A stretch of DNA of 64,000 nt, taken from assembly GCA_025210345.1 (NCBI GenBank), contig JAOARX010000016.1, positions 1 through 64,000 of the forward strand. The letters run 5' to 3'. Positions 1 to 9,191 of this stretch are shown one piece after another. The stretch is from Pelagimonas sp. (lineage in GTDB: Bacteria; Pseudomonadota; Alphaproteobacteria; Rhodobacterales; Rhodobacteraceae). How positions within the stretch are numbered: position 1 is the first letter of the stretch; every line of letters begins with the position of its first letter. The position numbers were made by a program, and so were the translations under genes. Below the pieces are notes generated by a model. The model ran no database searches. It had not been told where the DNA came from and worked only from the letters and a program-made list of their open reading frames with translations.

Positions 1-17
1 GCGCCGAGGCGCTCTAA

Positions 18-1457
<1,440 letters not shown>

Positions 1458-1469
1458 TCCAACCCTGTT

Positions 1470-1489
1470 GGGGGGCAATCGCGCCCCCC
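1470..1489 (+). promoter_or_regulatory. Intercistronic hairpin between atpD and atpC
   Basis: A G-run of seven-base arm (GGGGGGC, 1470-1476) pairs with GCCCCCC (1483-1489) across a 6-base loop. There is no following T-run, so it is unlikely to terminate. It sits between the atpD stop and the atpC ribosome binding site AAAGGAG and may set the lower output of epsilon relative to beta or protect the upstream mRNA. The function is inferred. Confidence 0.5.
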
Positions 1490-1508
1490 GATGTGAAAGG
1501 AGTTACAC

Positions 1509-1928
1509 ATGGCAGATATGATGCAATTCGATCTGGTTTCGCCCGAGCGCAACTTGCTGTCCGCGCAGGTTTCTCAGGTCCAGATCCCCGGTGCGGATGG
1601 CGATCTGACCGCCATGCCGAACCACGCGCCCTTGATCACCACGCTGCGTCCCGGTGTTCTCACCGTGGCCACTGACAAAGGTGAGCAAGAATTCGTTGTG
1701 ACCGGTGGTTTCGCCCAGCTGGGTGAAGGCCTGTCGGTCCTGGCCGAGCAAGCAATGCCCAAGGCAGACGTGGATCAGGCCGCTTATGAGGCCATGGTCG
1801 CAGAGGCGCAAACCACCTATGACCAAGCCAAAGAAGCAGGGGCCGCCGATGACGCCGCCAAATCGCTTCAGGACATGATCAGCGTTGCGACTCTGATCGG
1901 TCTGACCCCGGCACAGGCTGCGCTGTAA
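1509..1928 (+). CDS. atpC: F1 ATP synthase subunit epsilon
   Basis: Epsilon subunit of the central stalk of F1, which couples rotation to catalysis and can inhibit ATP hydrolysis. The N-terminal beta-sandwich is plain ([19 protein letters not shown] near the start, then [19 protein letters not shown] and the FVVTGGFAQ segment). At 139 residues it has a shortened C-terminal helical part, as is common in alphaproteobacteria. The ATG follows GAAAGGAG at a good distance. It is the last gene of the ATP synthase operon and is followed by a terminator. Confidence 0.97.
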   Translation: MADMMQFDLVSPERNLLSAQVSQVQIPGADGDLTAMPNHAPLITTLRPGVLTVATDKGEQEFVVTGGFAQLGEGLSVLAEQAMPKADVDQAAYEAMVAEAQTTYDQAKEAGAADDAAKSLQDMISVATLIGLTPAQAAL

Positions 1929-1960
1929 ACACCGCGTGATGCGCTTGGAAATCTTTGAAG

Positions 1961-1996
1961 AACCCTGCCTGATCGGCGGGGTTTTTCTTTTTTGTT
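1961..1996 (+). terminator. Terminator after atpC
   Basis: The arms ACCCTGCC and GGCGGGGT pair with one G-T pair across a TGATC loop and are followed by a T-rich run (TTTTTCTTTTTT). This is a standard intrinsic terminator closing the ATP synthase operon. Confidence 0.85.
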
Positions 1997-2067
1997 AAAC
2001 TGGATTAGAAACACTGACACGCAACCGGCGCCTGCGCCAAGTGATGCGGTCAAGTGAGAGTGCGACC

Positions 2068-2418
2068 ATGAGAAAATTCAGGGGATCGACCATAGGAATC
2101 GATCAGGGCAACACCGAGGTCTTTTCGGATTTTGCCATAGGCGGCGACATGTGGAAGGGGCACGGCGCCCGCGAGCGCCGCAAAAAGGTGCTGTTCTCCG
2201 AGGTATTCAAAGAACCCCCGGTGGTTCAGGTTTCGCTATCCTTGTGGGACATGGATCAAGGCGCCAATGTGCGGGCGGATATCACCGCGGATCAGATCAC
2301 AGAAAAGGGGTTCGACCTGGTGTTCAGAACATGGTCGGATACGCGTGTCGCACGTGTACGCATGAACTGGATCGCCATGGGTCCGGTCGCCAGCGAAGAT
2401 GACTGGGACGTCTATTAA
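2068..2418 (+). CDS. H-type lectin domain protein
   Basis: A 116-residue protein resembling the H-type lectin domain known from snail agglutinins: it contains the beta-rich pattern VLFSEVFKEPPVVQVSLSLWD, then ADITADQITEKGFDLVFRTW and a final VRMNWIAMG strand. There is no signal peptide. I chose the ATG at 2068 rather than the GTG at 2041 because the domain begins right after it. Such a gene is often found just after atpC in Rhodobacterales (from memory). Carbohydrate binding is known for the family, but the cellular role here is unknown. Confidence 0.75.
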   Translation: MRKFRGSTIGIDQGNTEVFSDFAIGGDMWKGHGARERRKKVLFSEVFKEPPVVQVSLSLWDMDQGANVRADITADQITEKGFDLVFRTWSDTRVARVRMNWIAMGPVASEDDWDVY

Positions 2419-2438
2419 ACCCCTTCACCGCGCAAAAG

Positions 2439-2463
2439 AAAGCCCCGCAAATGGCGGGGCTTT
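2439..2463. terminator. Bidirectional terminator between lectin gene and prs
   Basis: AAAGCCCCGC (2439-2448) and GCGGGGCTTT (2454-2463) form a perfect ten-base stem with a five-base loop. A-rich sequence on one side and T on the other suit termination of both converging genes. Confidence 0.85.
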
Positions 2464-2494
2464 GTTGTCTGTCTATCTGGCATGCAAGCAGAGC

Positions 2495-3505
2495 TTACAG
2501 AATGCCTTCGTAGATCGGGCCAAGGGTGTCTGTCTCGAACAACGACGACACGGAATGTCCGTTCCAGATGTTCAGGATCGATTGGGCAAACAGGGGCGCC
2601 GTGGGTAGAACGCGGATGTTCGGGGCCTTGGTCACGGCTTCGGTCGGCTGGATCGAATCGGTCAGCACCAGGGTTTTCAGAACCGAATTGGTCACACGCT
2701 CGACCGCCGGGCCGGACATCACACCATGCGAGATATAGGCGTGCACTTCGGTTGCACCATGTTCCAAAATGATCTGCGCTGCTTTGCACAGCGTTCCGGC
2801 CGTGTCGCACATGTCGTCAACGATGATGCATTTCTTGCCTTCGACATTGCCGATCACGGTCATCTCGGCGACTTCGCCGGGCTTTTCGCGTCGTTTGTCG
2901 ACGATGGACAGCGGGGCGTTGATCCGCTTTGCCAGTTCACGCGCGCGCGCCACCCCACCCACGTCGGGTGAGACAACCATCAGATCGTCCATCTGGCCGT
3001 CGAACTGCTCTAGAATATCCAGCGCAAAGATCGGCGAAGCATAGAGGTTGTCGACCGGAATATCAAAAAAGCCCTGAATCTGCGCCGCGTGCAGGTCCAT
3101 GGTCAAAACCCGTTCGATGCCGGCTTCGACCAGCATATTGGCAACCAGCTTTGCGCTGATGGGGGTGCGCGCCTTGGCGCGGCGATCTTGGCGGGCATAG
3201 CCGAAATAGGGCATCACCGCAGTGATCCGCTGCGCAGACGAACGGCGCAGAGCATCCGCCATGATCAGCAGCTCCATCAGGTTATCGTTGGCAGGGTTCG
3301 ACGTGCTCTGAATGATGAACATGTCCTCGCCGCGCACGTTTTCGAACACTTCAACAAAGATTTCACCATCGTTGAAACGTTCGACGCGGGCATCAACCAG
3401 TCCAACATTCATCCCGCGATACAGCGAGGTGCGGCGCGCAATGGACTGCGCCAATGGCAGGTTGGAATTACCGGCGATCAGCTTGGGTTCGATAACTGTG
3501 GGCAT
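2495..3505 (-). CDS. prs: Ribose-phosphate pyrophosphokinase (PRPP synthetase)
   Basis: Makes phosphoribosyl pyrophosphate from ribose 5-phosphate and ATP, the precursor for nucleotides, histidine, tryptophan and NAD. The start chosen ([18 protein letters not shown]) gives 336 residues; the open frame extends a further 36 codons upstream without family similarity. The FNDGEIFVE segment, the ATP-binding [11 protein letters not shown] segment and the PRPP loop [12 protein letters not shown] are all present. It also supplies the ribose phosphate route into which the C-P lyase pathway later in the window feeds. Confidence 0.97.
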   Translation of the reverse strand: MPTVIEPKLIAGNSNLPLAQSIARRTSLYRGMNVGLVDARVERFNDGEIFVEVFENVRGEDMFIIQSTSNPANDNLMELLIMADALRRSSAQRITAVMPYFGYARQDRRAKARTPISAKLVANMLVEAGIERVLTMDLHAAQIQGFFDIPVDNLYASPIFALDILEQFDGQMDDLMVVSPDVGGVARARELAKRINAPLSIVDKRREKPGEVAEMTVIGNVEGKKCIIVDDMCDTAGTLCKAAQIILEHGATEVHAYISHGVMSGPAVERVTNSVLKTLVLTDSIQPTEAVTKAPNIRVLPTAPLFAQSILNIWNGHSVSSLFETDTLGPIYEGIL

Positions 3506-3604
3506 GGGGCAGGGCTCCGGGCAGATGACGGATTCGTGACATTGCGGCCCGCTTAACATGGTCCTAAGATTCAGACCAGCACCAGAACACAAGGAGCCAT
3601 GCAG

Positions 3605-4204
3605 ATGGCACATATCGACTATTATTTTGCGACGCTTTCACCCTTTACCTATCTTGCGGGCACCCGTCTGGAAGAGATCGCCAAAAAACATGGGGCGACG
3701 ATCACATACAAACCGGTCGATGTGATTGCCCTGTTTGGCCGCACCGGCGGTACACCCCCAAAAGACCGCCATCCGAATCGCATAGCCTATCGCGCACAGG
3801 AACTGACGCGGATTGCCAAGAAGACCGGCATGCCCTTCAATCTGAAACCGGCCCATTGGCCGACCAATATGGCGCCGTCGTCTTATGCGGTGATTGCCGC
3901 GCAAAATGCGGGTGGGGGTGATCTGGGTCAACTGGTCCACAGCCTGCTGCGCGCCTGCTGGGCCGAGGAAAAAGATATCGCACAGGACGAGGTGATCGGG
4001 GATTGTCTTGAGACAGCGGGTTTCGCACGGTCCCTGACCATGAGCGGCATGCTGGAAGGTGCCGAAACCTATGCCCGCAATCTGGACGAAGCCGTTGAAC
4101 AGGGCGCTTTTGGTGCGCCGTTTTACGTGGTGGATTCGGGCCAGTGTTTTTGGGGGCAGGATCGGCTGGATGACCTGGAGGCCCACCTGGCAGGGGATCT
4201 TTGA
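3605..4204 (+). CDS. 2-hydroxychromene-2-carboxylate isomerase / DsbA-family protein
   Basis: A DsbA-like thioredoxin-fold protein of the glutathione S-transferase kappa / 2-hydroxychromene-2-carboxylate isomerase type. It opens with [17 protein letters not shown], typical of the family, and ends with [23 protein letters not shown], containing the cis-proline APF motif. It has 199 residues. An ATG at 3599 is also in frame, but AAGGAG at 3591-3596 is only two bases from it and eight from the ATG at 3605, so I prefer 3605. The substrate is not identified; the gene is coupled by a one-base overlap to a hydrolase. Confidence 0.85.
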   Translation: MAHIDYYFATLSPFTYLAGTRLEEIAKKHGATITYKPVDVIALFGRTGGTPPKDRHPNRIAYRAQELTRIAKKTGMPFNLKPAHWPTNMAPSSYAVIAAQNAGGGDLGQLVHSLLRACWAEEKDIAQDEVIGDCLETAGFARSLTMSGMLEGAETYARNLDEAVEQGAFGAPFYVVDSGQCFWGQDRLDDLEAHLAGDL

Positions 4205-5022
4205 TGCTCGATAAGGACGTCCAGAGGCCGACGATCCATACGCATGAATTTGGCCAGGGACCAGACCGGGCCTTGTTTTTGCATTGCAGCCTCGGACACG
4301 GAGGTATGTGGCGGGGCGTGGCGTCAGAGCTCTCAGAGCAGATCACGATCACGGCACCGGACTTTCCCGAACATGGGCGCAGCGGCCCGTTTCCAAAGGG
4401 GAAAGACGTACACGACGTGTCCACCGATGCCGTCGCGCCCCTTCTGGATCAGCCCATGCATGTGGTGGGGCACAGTTTTGGAGGCACCGTAGCGCTGCGT
4501 CTGGCGCTGCGCCATCCAGAGCGCGTGAAATCGCTCGCCTTGATTGAGCCGGTGATGTTTTGCGCGGCATCCCCAAGCGCAGCCTTGTCCGAAATGCGGC
4601 AAAAAGAGCGTGACCTGCATCAGATGTATCATGATGGCCAGCAAGAAGAGGTCACGCGCCTGTTCAACCGCCGCTGGGGTGCCGGGCAGCCCTGGATGGG
4701 CTACAGCCCGCAGATGCGTCAGATGATGATCCGGCAGATGCACCATGTGCTGGCGACGGGCCCGACCATCTGGGACGACATACATGATCTGCTGTTACCT
4801 CAACGCCTGGCCAAGCTCACATGTCCCATAACCTTAATCCGCGGTGAGGCGACGGATCCGATCCTGAGGCGGGTTCATCAGGGGCTGAACACCCGCTTGC
4901 CACAGGCCAAGGATCACGTGGTGCCCAACGCCGGTCACATGCTGGTTTTGACTCACCCGAAAGAGGTGGCAGACATTCTGAAAGGCCCGTTTTCGGATGT
5001 CGCCCAGGCTTCATCTCTTTGA
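4204..5022 (+). CDS. Alpha/beta hydrolase
   Basis: A 272-residue alpha/beta-fold hydrolase. The oxyanion segment FLHCSLGHGGMWRGV, the nucleophile elbow VGHSFGGTVALR and the late histidine in NAGHMLVLTHP are present, so an active serine hydrolase is likely. The ATG overlaps the upstream isomerase stop (TGATG), suggesting coupled expression and perhaps a shared small-molecule pathway. The substrate is unknown. The stop codon lies inside copy 1 of the dispersed repeat, so the last few residues are encoded by repeat sequence. Confidence 0.85.
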   Translation: MLDKDVQRPTIHTHEFGQGPDRALFLHCSLGHGGMWRGVASELSEQITITAPDFPEHGRSGPFPKGKDVHDVSTDAVAPLLDQPMHVVGHSFGGTVALRLALRHPERVKSLALIEPVMFCAASPSAALSEMRQKERDLHQMYHDGQQEEVTRLFNRRWGAGQPWMGYSPQMRQMMIRQMHHVLATGPTIWDDIHDLLLPQRLAKLTCPITLIRGEATDPILRRVHQGLNTRLPQAKDHVVPNAGHMLVLTHPKEVADILKGPFSDVAQASSL

Positions 5023-5093
5023 AAATATCCCGGGGGAATGAGGGCCCTTGGGCCCTCAGGGGGCAGCGCCCCAAAGAGTTTTGGAAAACTCTT
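5011..5093 (+). repeat. Composite palindromic repeat, copy 1
   Basis: The order is TCATCTCTTTGAAAATATCC-CGGGG, a variable hairpin (GAGGGCCC-tt-GGGCCCTC type, 5039-5058), GGGGCAGCGCCCC, then a hairpin AAGAGTTTT-gg-AAAACTCTT (5074-5093). It matches, in the opposite orientation, the copy at 23463-23545 module by module. It begins inside the last codons of the hydrolase and lies between two converging genes. Confidence 0.8.
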
Positions 5094-5106
5094 GTGCGGT
5101 ACCCCT

Positions 5107-5691
5107 TCAGCCCTTTTTGCCGATCTTGGGCTCTTCTCCGGCCAGAATGCGTTGGATGTTCTCCTTGTGACGCCACAAGATCAATGCCGCCATCAGCGCA
5201 CAGACCAGCATCAGTTCCCCGCGCCCCAGCAACACGGCCCAGACCGGAGACAACACGGCCGCTACAAGCGCCGAGGCCGATGAAATCCGCGTGATCGCCG
5301 CCGTGGCAAGCCAGGTCGCACAGGCCGCCAGACCCAAGGGCCAAGCCAACGCCAAAATCGTTCCCAGAAAGGTCGCGACGCCTTTCCCACCCCGGAACCG
5401 CAGCCAGACAGGAACGCAATGCCCGACAAACGCACAAAGCCCGGCCATCTGCGCCGCGTCGGGGTTCGCCAGGCCATAGCCCAACAACACCGCGATACCG
5501 CCCTTGAAACTGTCCAGCAGCAGGGTCGCCGCGGCAGCGGGTTTGTTCCCAGTCCGCAGCACGTTGGTGGCGCCGATATTGCCTGACCCGATCTGCCGAA
5601 GATCCCCAAGACCCAGCGCACGGGTGATTACGATGCCAAACGGGATCGACCCCAAAAGATATCCAATGACGGCCCAGACAATCAGTTCCAT
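5107..5691 (-). CDS. plsY: Acyl-phosphate:glycerol-3-phosphate acyltransferase
   Basis: Integral membrane enzyme that transfers an acyl group from acyl-phosphate to glycerol 3-phosphate, the first step of phospholipid synthesis. At 194 residues it has the usual length, with several membrane spans. The three family motifs are visible: LLGSIPFG near the start, GSGNIGATNVLR near residue 36, and RFRGGKGVAT near residue 100. It is transcribed in the same direction as, and 30 bases after, the dihydroorotase homologue. Confidence 0.96.
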   Translation of the reverse strand: MELIVWAVIGYLLGSIPFGIVITRALGLGDLRQIGSGNIGATNVLRTGNKPAAAATLLLDSFKGGIAVLLGYGLANPDAAQMAGLCAFVGHCVPVWLRFRGGKGVATFLGTILALAWPLGLAACATWLATAAITRISSASALVAAVLSPVWAVLLGRGELMLVCALMAALILWRHKENIQRILAGEEPKIGKKG

Positions 5692-5721
5692 TCCCGCAAT
5701 CCTTTCTTCCCCGCGATGGGG

Positions 5722-7032
5722 TCAGGCCGTAAACACCTGTTTACCGCAAACCCAAGTGCCCAGAACCTTGCCCTGAAGCCGTGCGCCATCAAAGGGTGTG
5801 TTCTTAGATTTCGACCGCAGTTTGGCGCGATCCAACAAGACGGGCTTATCGGGGTCAAACAACACCAGATCCGCTGGGGCGCCCGCCGCGATCCGTCCAC
5901 TGTCCAGTCCCAGACGTTTCGCCGGGTTCAGCGAAAGTGCGCGGAACAGGGTTGGCAGATCCAGTTCTTCGGCGTGATACAGACGCAGCAGGACAGGTAG
6001 CATGGTTTCAAGTCCCACCGCGCCGCTTGCGGCCTCTTCAAACGGCAGGCGCTTGCTTTCTTCGTCTTGAGGCGTGTGGAAGCTACCGATGATATCGATC
6101 AGGCCACTGCGCAGGGCTTCGACGATTGCCTTGCGGTCGTCCTCTGACCTTAGCGGCGGTTTGACCTTAAAGAAGGTGCGATAGTCCGCCAGATCCAATT
6201 CATTCAGGGTCAGATGGTGCATTGATGTGCCCGCAGTCACGTCCAGACCATTTTTCTTGGCCCGTTCCAGCGCGGGCAGGGCGCGGGCGGTGGTGATCTG
6301 ATCCGCGTGATAGCGCACACCGGTCATTTCGACCAAGGCAAGGTCGCGGTCCAGCCCCATACGCTCGGCCATGGGGGTAACGGCGGGCAGCCCCCGCAGG
6401 GATGCGAATTTGCCGCTGGTTGCCGCGGCCCCCTTGGACAGGCCCGGCTCTTGGGGGTGGGCCATGACCAGGGCCCCCAATGAACGGGCATAGGTCATCG
6501 CGCGCGACAGCACCTTGGTATCAGTGACCACGCGGTCACAGTCGGTGAACCCGACGGCACCCGCGTCCATCAGAAAGCCGAATTCGGTCATTTCGCGGCC
6601 TTCGCGCCCCTTGGTCAGCGCGGCCATGGGCAGGACGTTGACGGGCGCGGCTTCGTTTGCGCGGCGGCGGATGAACTCAAGCCCTTCGGGCGTATCAACA
6701 GTCGGCAGCGTATCAGGGCGGGTGACGATGGTGGTGACCCCCCCTGCGGCGGCGGCGGCCCCCGCCGAGCCATAGCTTTCCTTGTGGCGTTCGCCAGGTT
6801 CACAAACCTTGACCCCGATGTCGACAATCCCCGGGGCAAGGCATTTGCCCCCCGCATCCACCATCTGCACATCCTGTTGCGACAGGTTGTGCGCGCGCAG
6901 CAGCTCATCGATCTGCGCGGGTTCCGACAGGACTTCGGCAATCTTTCCACCGCACAAAAGCAACCCACCGTCGCGAACCTCTTTGGCTTCGGGATCAATC
7001 AGACGGGCGTTGTGGATCAGGGTGTGGGTCAT
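5722..7032 (-). CDS. Dihydroorotase homologue, probably non-catalytic (PyrC'-type)
   Basis: A 436-residue protein of the class I dihydroorotase family, which normally cyclises carbamoyl aspartate in pyrimidine synthesis. Key metal ligands are missing: the usual DxHxH before REPG reads DIGVKVCEPG (residues 71-80), and the usual TDHAPH reads GSFHTPQ (316-322). The fold-level pattern (GGVTTIVTRPDT, TAGTSMHHLTLNE, C-terminal GADLVLFDP-like strand) is kept. In Pseudomonas an inactive homologue, PyrC', is needed for aspartate carbamoyltransferase assembly. Because pyrB is in the same gene group, the same structural role is inferred here. A genuine pyrC should lie elsewhere. Confidence 0.85.
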   Translation of the reverse strand: MTHTLIHNARLIDPEAKEVRDGGLLLCGGKIAEVLSEPAQIDELLRAHNLSQQDVQMVDAGGKCLAPGIVDIGVKVCEPGERHKESYGSAGAAAAAGGVTTIVTRPDTLPTVDTPEGLEFIRRRANEAAPVNVLPMAALTKGREGREMTEFGFLMDAGAVGFTDCDRVVTDTKVLSRAMTYARSLGALVMAHPQEPGLSKGAAATSGKFASLRGLPAVTPMAERMGLDRDLALVEMTGVRYHADQITTARALPALERAKKNGLDVTAGTSMHHLTLNELDLADYRTFFKVKPPLRSEDDRKAIVEALRSGLIDIIGSFHTPQDEESKRLPFEEAASGAVGLETMLPVLLRLYHAEELDLPTLFRALSLNPAKRLGLDSGRIAAGAPADLVLFDPDKPVLLDRAKLRSKSKNTPFDGARLQGKVLGTWVCGKQVFTA

Positions 7033-7424
7033 GCCTGTTCTCCGGAGTTGGATTGGGCCGCCTTGATGCGGGTGATGGTGCCTTGGGGGTCGGCCTGAAA
7101 CTTGATCAGGTGTTTATCACCCGCGCGGGTGATGATCTGAACAGCCGAGCCGATGCTTTTGACCTCGGCAATCTGAGTGAGCGGGACCACGCGACCGGCC
7201 GGGCCGGACAGGGTGTCGCCGGACATCTCCCAGGTGTGGGACAGCTCTTCGTCCATCAGATACCAGCCGCGCAGGGCAACCGCAGCCAGGCCGCCGATGG
7301 CACCTGTCCAGACATGCGGATTATCCATCATCCAAAGGACGACCATGCCGATTCCCATGGCCAGTGCCGCCATGGTGGTGTGCGATTGCACATAAGTTTT
7401 GCGGTCAGGTTCAAAGCGGGTCAT
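7029..7424 (-). CDS. Uncharacterised two-span membrane protein with PH-like C-terminus
   Basis: A 131-residue protein with two N-terminal membrane segments (about residues 18-34 and 39-52) and a soluble beta-rich tail (LSGPAGRVVPLTQIAEVKSIGSAVQIITRAGDKHLIKF) that resembles bacterial PH-like domains. It overlaps the next gene, the dihydroorotase homologue, by four bases (ATGA), and lies four bases after the preceding membrane protein. It therefore belongs to the pyrB transcript. I know no function; a link to membrane location of the pyrimidine complex or of PlsY is only a guess. Confidence 0.8.
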   Translation of the reverse strand: MTRFEPDRKTYVQSHTTMAALAMGIGMVVLWMMDNPHVWTGAIGGLAAVALRGWYLMDEELSHTWEMSGDTLSGPAGRVVPLTQIAEVKSIGSAVQIITRAGDKHLIKFQADPQGTITRIKAAQSNSGEQA

Positions 7425-7427
7425 GGT

Positions 7428-7985
7428 CTAGCCCCTCAAAAGCATGGCAAGTAGCAAGAGCACAAAGACACCCACCCCCAGCAGCGCCATCAGCAACATC
7501 GGAGGGAGTTTGGGTCCGCGCGACATCTGCGTTGTGCCGGTCAGAACATCGGTCAAAACACCGCTGGCCGAGCTGGACCGTAAAGGGGCCATAGCCGGGG
7601 TCGAAGCCGTTTCGGGAAAGGCCCCGATGAACGTCAAAGGCGGTGCGATGTTCAGGGTCTGGCTGTGCTGATCAAAGGCCGCCGAGGGCAGCACGAGAAC
7701 ATGACCACGCAGTTTATTGACCCGATCTGAATGCGGGCGCAGAGCGGCAGGATCGGCGCCGTATCCCTCTTTGAGATAGGTCGTCAGAGGCATCTCACCC
7801 AGATCCCCCAGATCAACGATTTCGACAAAGGCGGCGCGCAGCTTTTCCGCGCCCAAGCCATATTTCAACGGCCATTCCCCGGTGCCCGCCTGTACCGTGA
7901 AACGCTCGATCGCTTCGCGCGGGAGATCGAGGTGGAACAGCCGGATCATGCCACTTTCAGATCCGTTGATCGGGATCTGGGTCAT
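7428..7985 (-). CDS. Uncharacterised protein with C-terminal membrane anchor, downstream of pyrB
   Basis: A 185-residue protein. The first 140 residues look soluble ([22 protein letters not shown] near the start), and the end carries a single hydrophobic segment ([22 protein letters not shown]), giving a tail-anchored layout. It overlaps pyrB by four bases, so the two are likely translated together. The recurrent position next to pyrB suggests a role tied to aspartate carbamoyltransferase, but no catalytic motif is visible and the function is unknown. Confidence 0.8.
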   Translation of the reverse strand: MTQIPINGSESGMIRLFHLDLPREAIERFTVQAGTGEWPLKYGLGAEKLRAAFVEIVDLGDLGEMPLTTYLKEGYGADPAALRPHSDRVNKLRGHVLVLPSAAFDQHSQTLNIAPPLTFIGAFPETASTPAMAPLRSSSASGVLTDVLTGTTQMSRGPKLPPMLLMALLGVGVFVLLLLAMLLRG

Positions 7986-8935
7986 GCCATGACCTCAGAG
8001 GGGTGGGCCCGCAGGTTGCGCGCCAAAAGATCCATCGCGGCCATGCGCACGGCCACCCCCATTTCGACCTGATCTTGAATCACCGATCTGTTGATGTCAT
8101 CGGCCAGCGTGCCGTCGATCTCAACCCCGCGGTTCATCGGGCCGGGGTGCATGACGATGGCGTCGTCCTTGGCATAGGCCAGCTTTGCCGCATCCAGCCC
8201 ATAGCGGTGATAGTACTCGCGCTCAGAGGGGATAAACCCGCCATCCATGCGTTCGCGCTGAAGGCGCAGCATCATGACCACATCGACGTCTTTCAGGCCC
8301 TCTTCCATATTGTCGTAGACCTCGACACCAAAGGCATCAATGCCCGAGGGGATCAGGGTTGGCGGCCCAACCAGGCGCACGCGGTTTTCCATCTTGTGCA
8401 GCAGCAAGATATTCGAGCGCGCCACGCGGCTGTGGGAAATATCGCCGCAAATCGCGATGTTCAGCCGGTGAATGCGCCCCTTGGCGCGGCGGATGGTCAG
8501 CGCATCCAAAAGCGCCTGCGTGGGGTGTTCATGTTTGCCGTCCCCGGCGTTCAGAACGGCGCAGTTGACCTTTTGCGCCAGCAGGTCGACCGCCCCGGAA
8601 TGCGGGTGCCGCACCACCAAGAGATCGGGGTGCATTGCGTTTAGCGTCATGGCCGTATCGATCAGGGTTTCACCCTTTTTGATCGAACTGGCCTGCATTG
8701 CCATGTTCATCACATCCGCGCCCAGGCGCTTGCCGGCGATCTCAAAGCTGGCTTGCGTACGGGTGGAATTCTCAAAGAACATATTGATCTGTGTGAGCCC
8801 GGCCAACGCATTGGCGTGTTTGTCACGGCGGCGGTTCACGTCGACATATTGGTCGGACAGATCGAGGATCGTGGTGATCTCGTCGGGGCGCAGGGGCTCG
8901 ATCCCCAGCAGGTGGCGTTGGTCGAAGCGCATCAT
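7982..8935 (-). CDS. pyrB: Aspartate carbamoyltransferase catalytic subunit
   Basis: Condenses carbamoyl phosphate with aspartate in the first committed step of pyrimidine synthesis. Carbamoyl phosphate binding is shown by [23 protein letters not shown] and [12 protein letters not shown] complete the family pattern. The start [13 protein letters not shown] gives 317 residues, the family length, and a GAGG lies just before it. A start at 8962 (MKTQTSHED) is possible but has no clear binding site. No pyrI is present, which fits a bacterial class A enzyme paired with an inactive dihydroorotase. Confidence 0.95.
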   Translation of the reverse strand: MMRFDQRHLLGIEPLRPDEITTILDLSDQYVDVNRRRDKHANALAGLTQINMFFENSTRTQASFEIAGKRLGADVMNMAMQASSIKKGETLIDTAMTLNAMHPDLLVVRHPHSGAVDLLAQKVNCAVLNAGDGKHEHPTQALLDALTIRRAKGRIHRLNIAICGDISHSRVARSNILLLHKMENRVRLVGPPTLIPSGIDAFGVEVYDNMEEGLKDVDVVMMLRLQRERMDGGFIPSEREYYHRYGLDAAKLAYAKDDAIVMHPGPMNRGVEIDGTLADDINRSVIQDQVEMGVAVRMAAMDLLARNLRAHPSEVMA

Positions 8936-9191
8936 GTCCTCATGGCTGGTCTGGGTCTTCATAGAAAGAGGGGAGGCCGGGGTAAAGAGGCAGTTGGGCG
9001 GACGCGGCACTGGCGCCTTACTGTTGTGCGGATGGATCGTGCCCCCGTGCCCGGTTTGAACGATGGTTCTTTCGCGCCGCAGGTCGTTTTTGAAACAGAT
9101 CCAAGGGTTGAAAACGCGCATAGATCGCGCGCATTACGTCAGGCACCTCTGGATGAGGGTGGGCGGGATAACAGTGGCGAAAGGGGACCAC

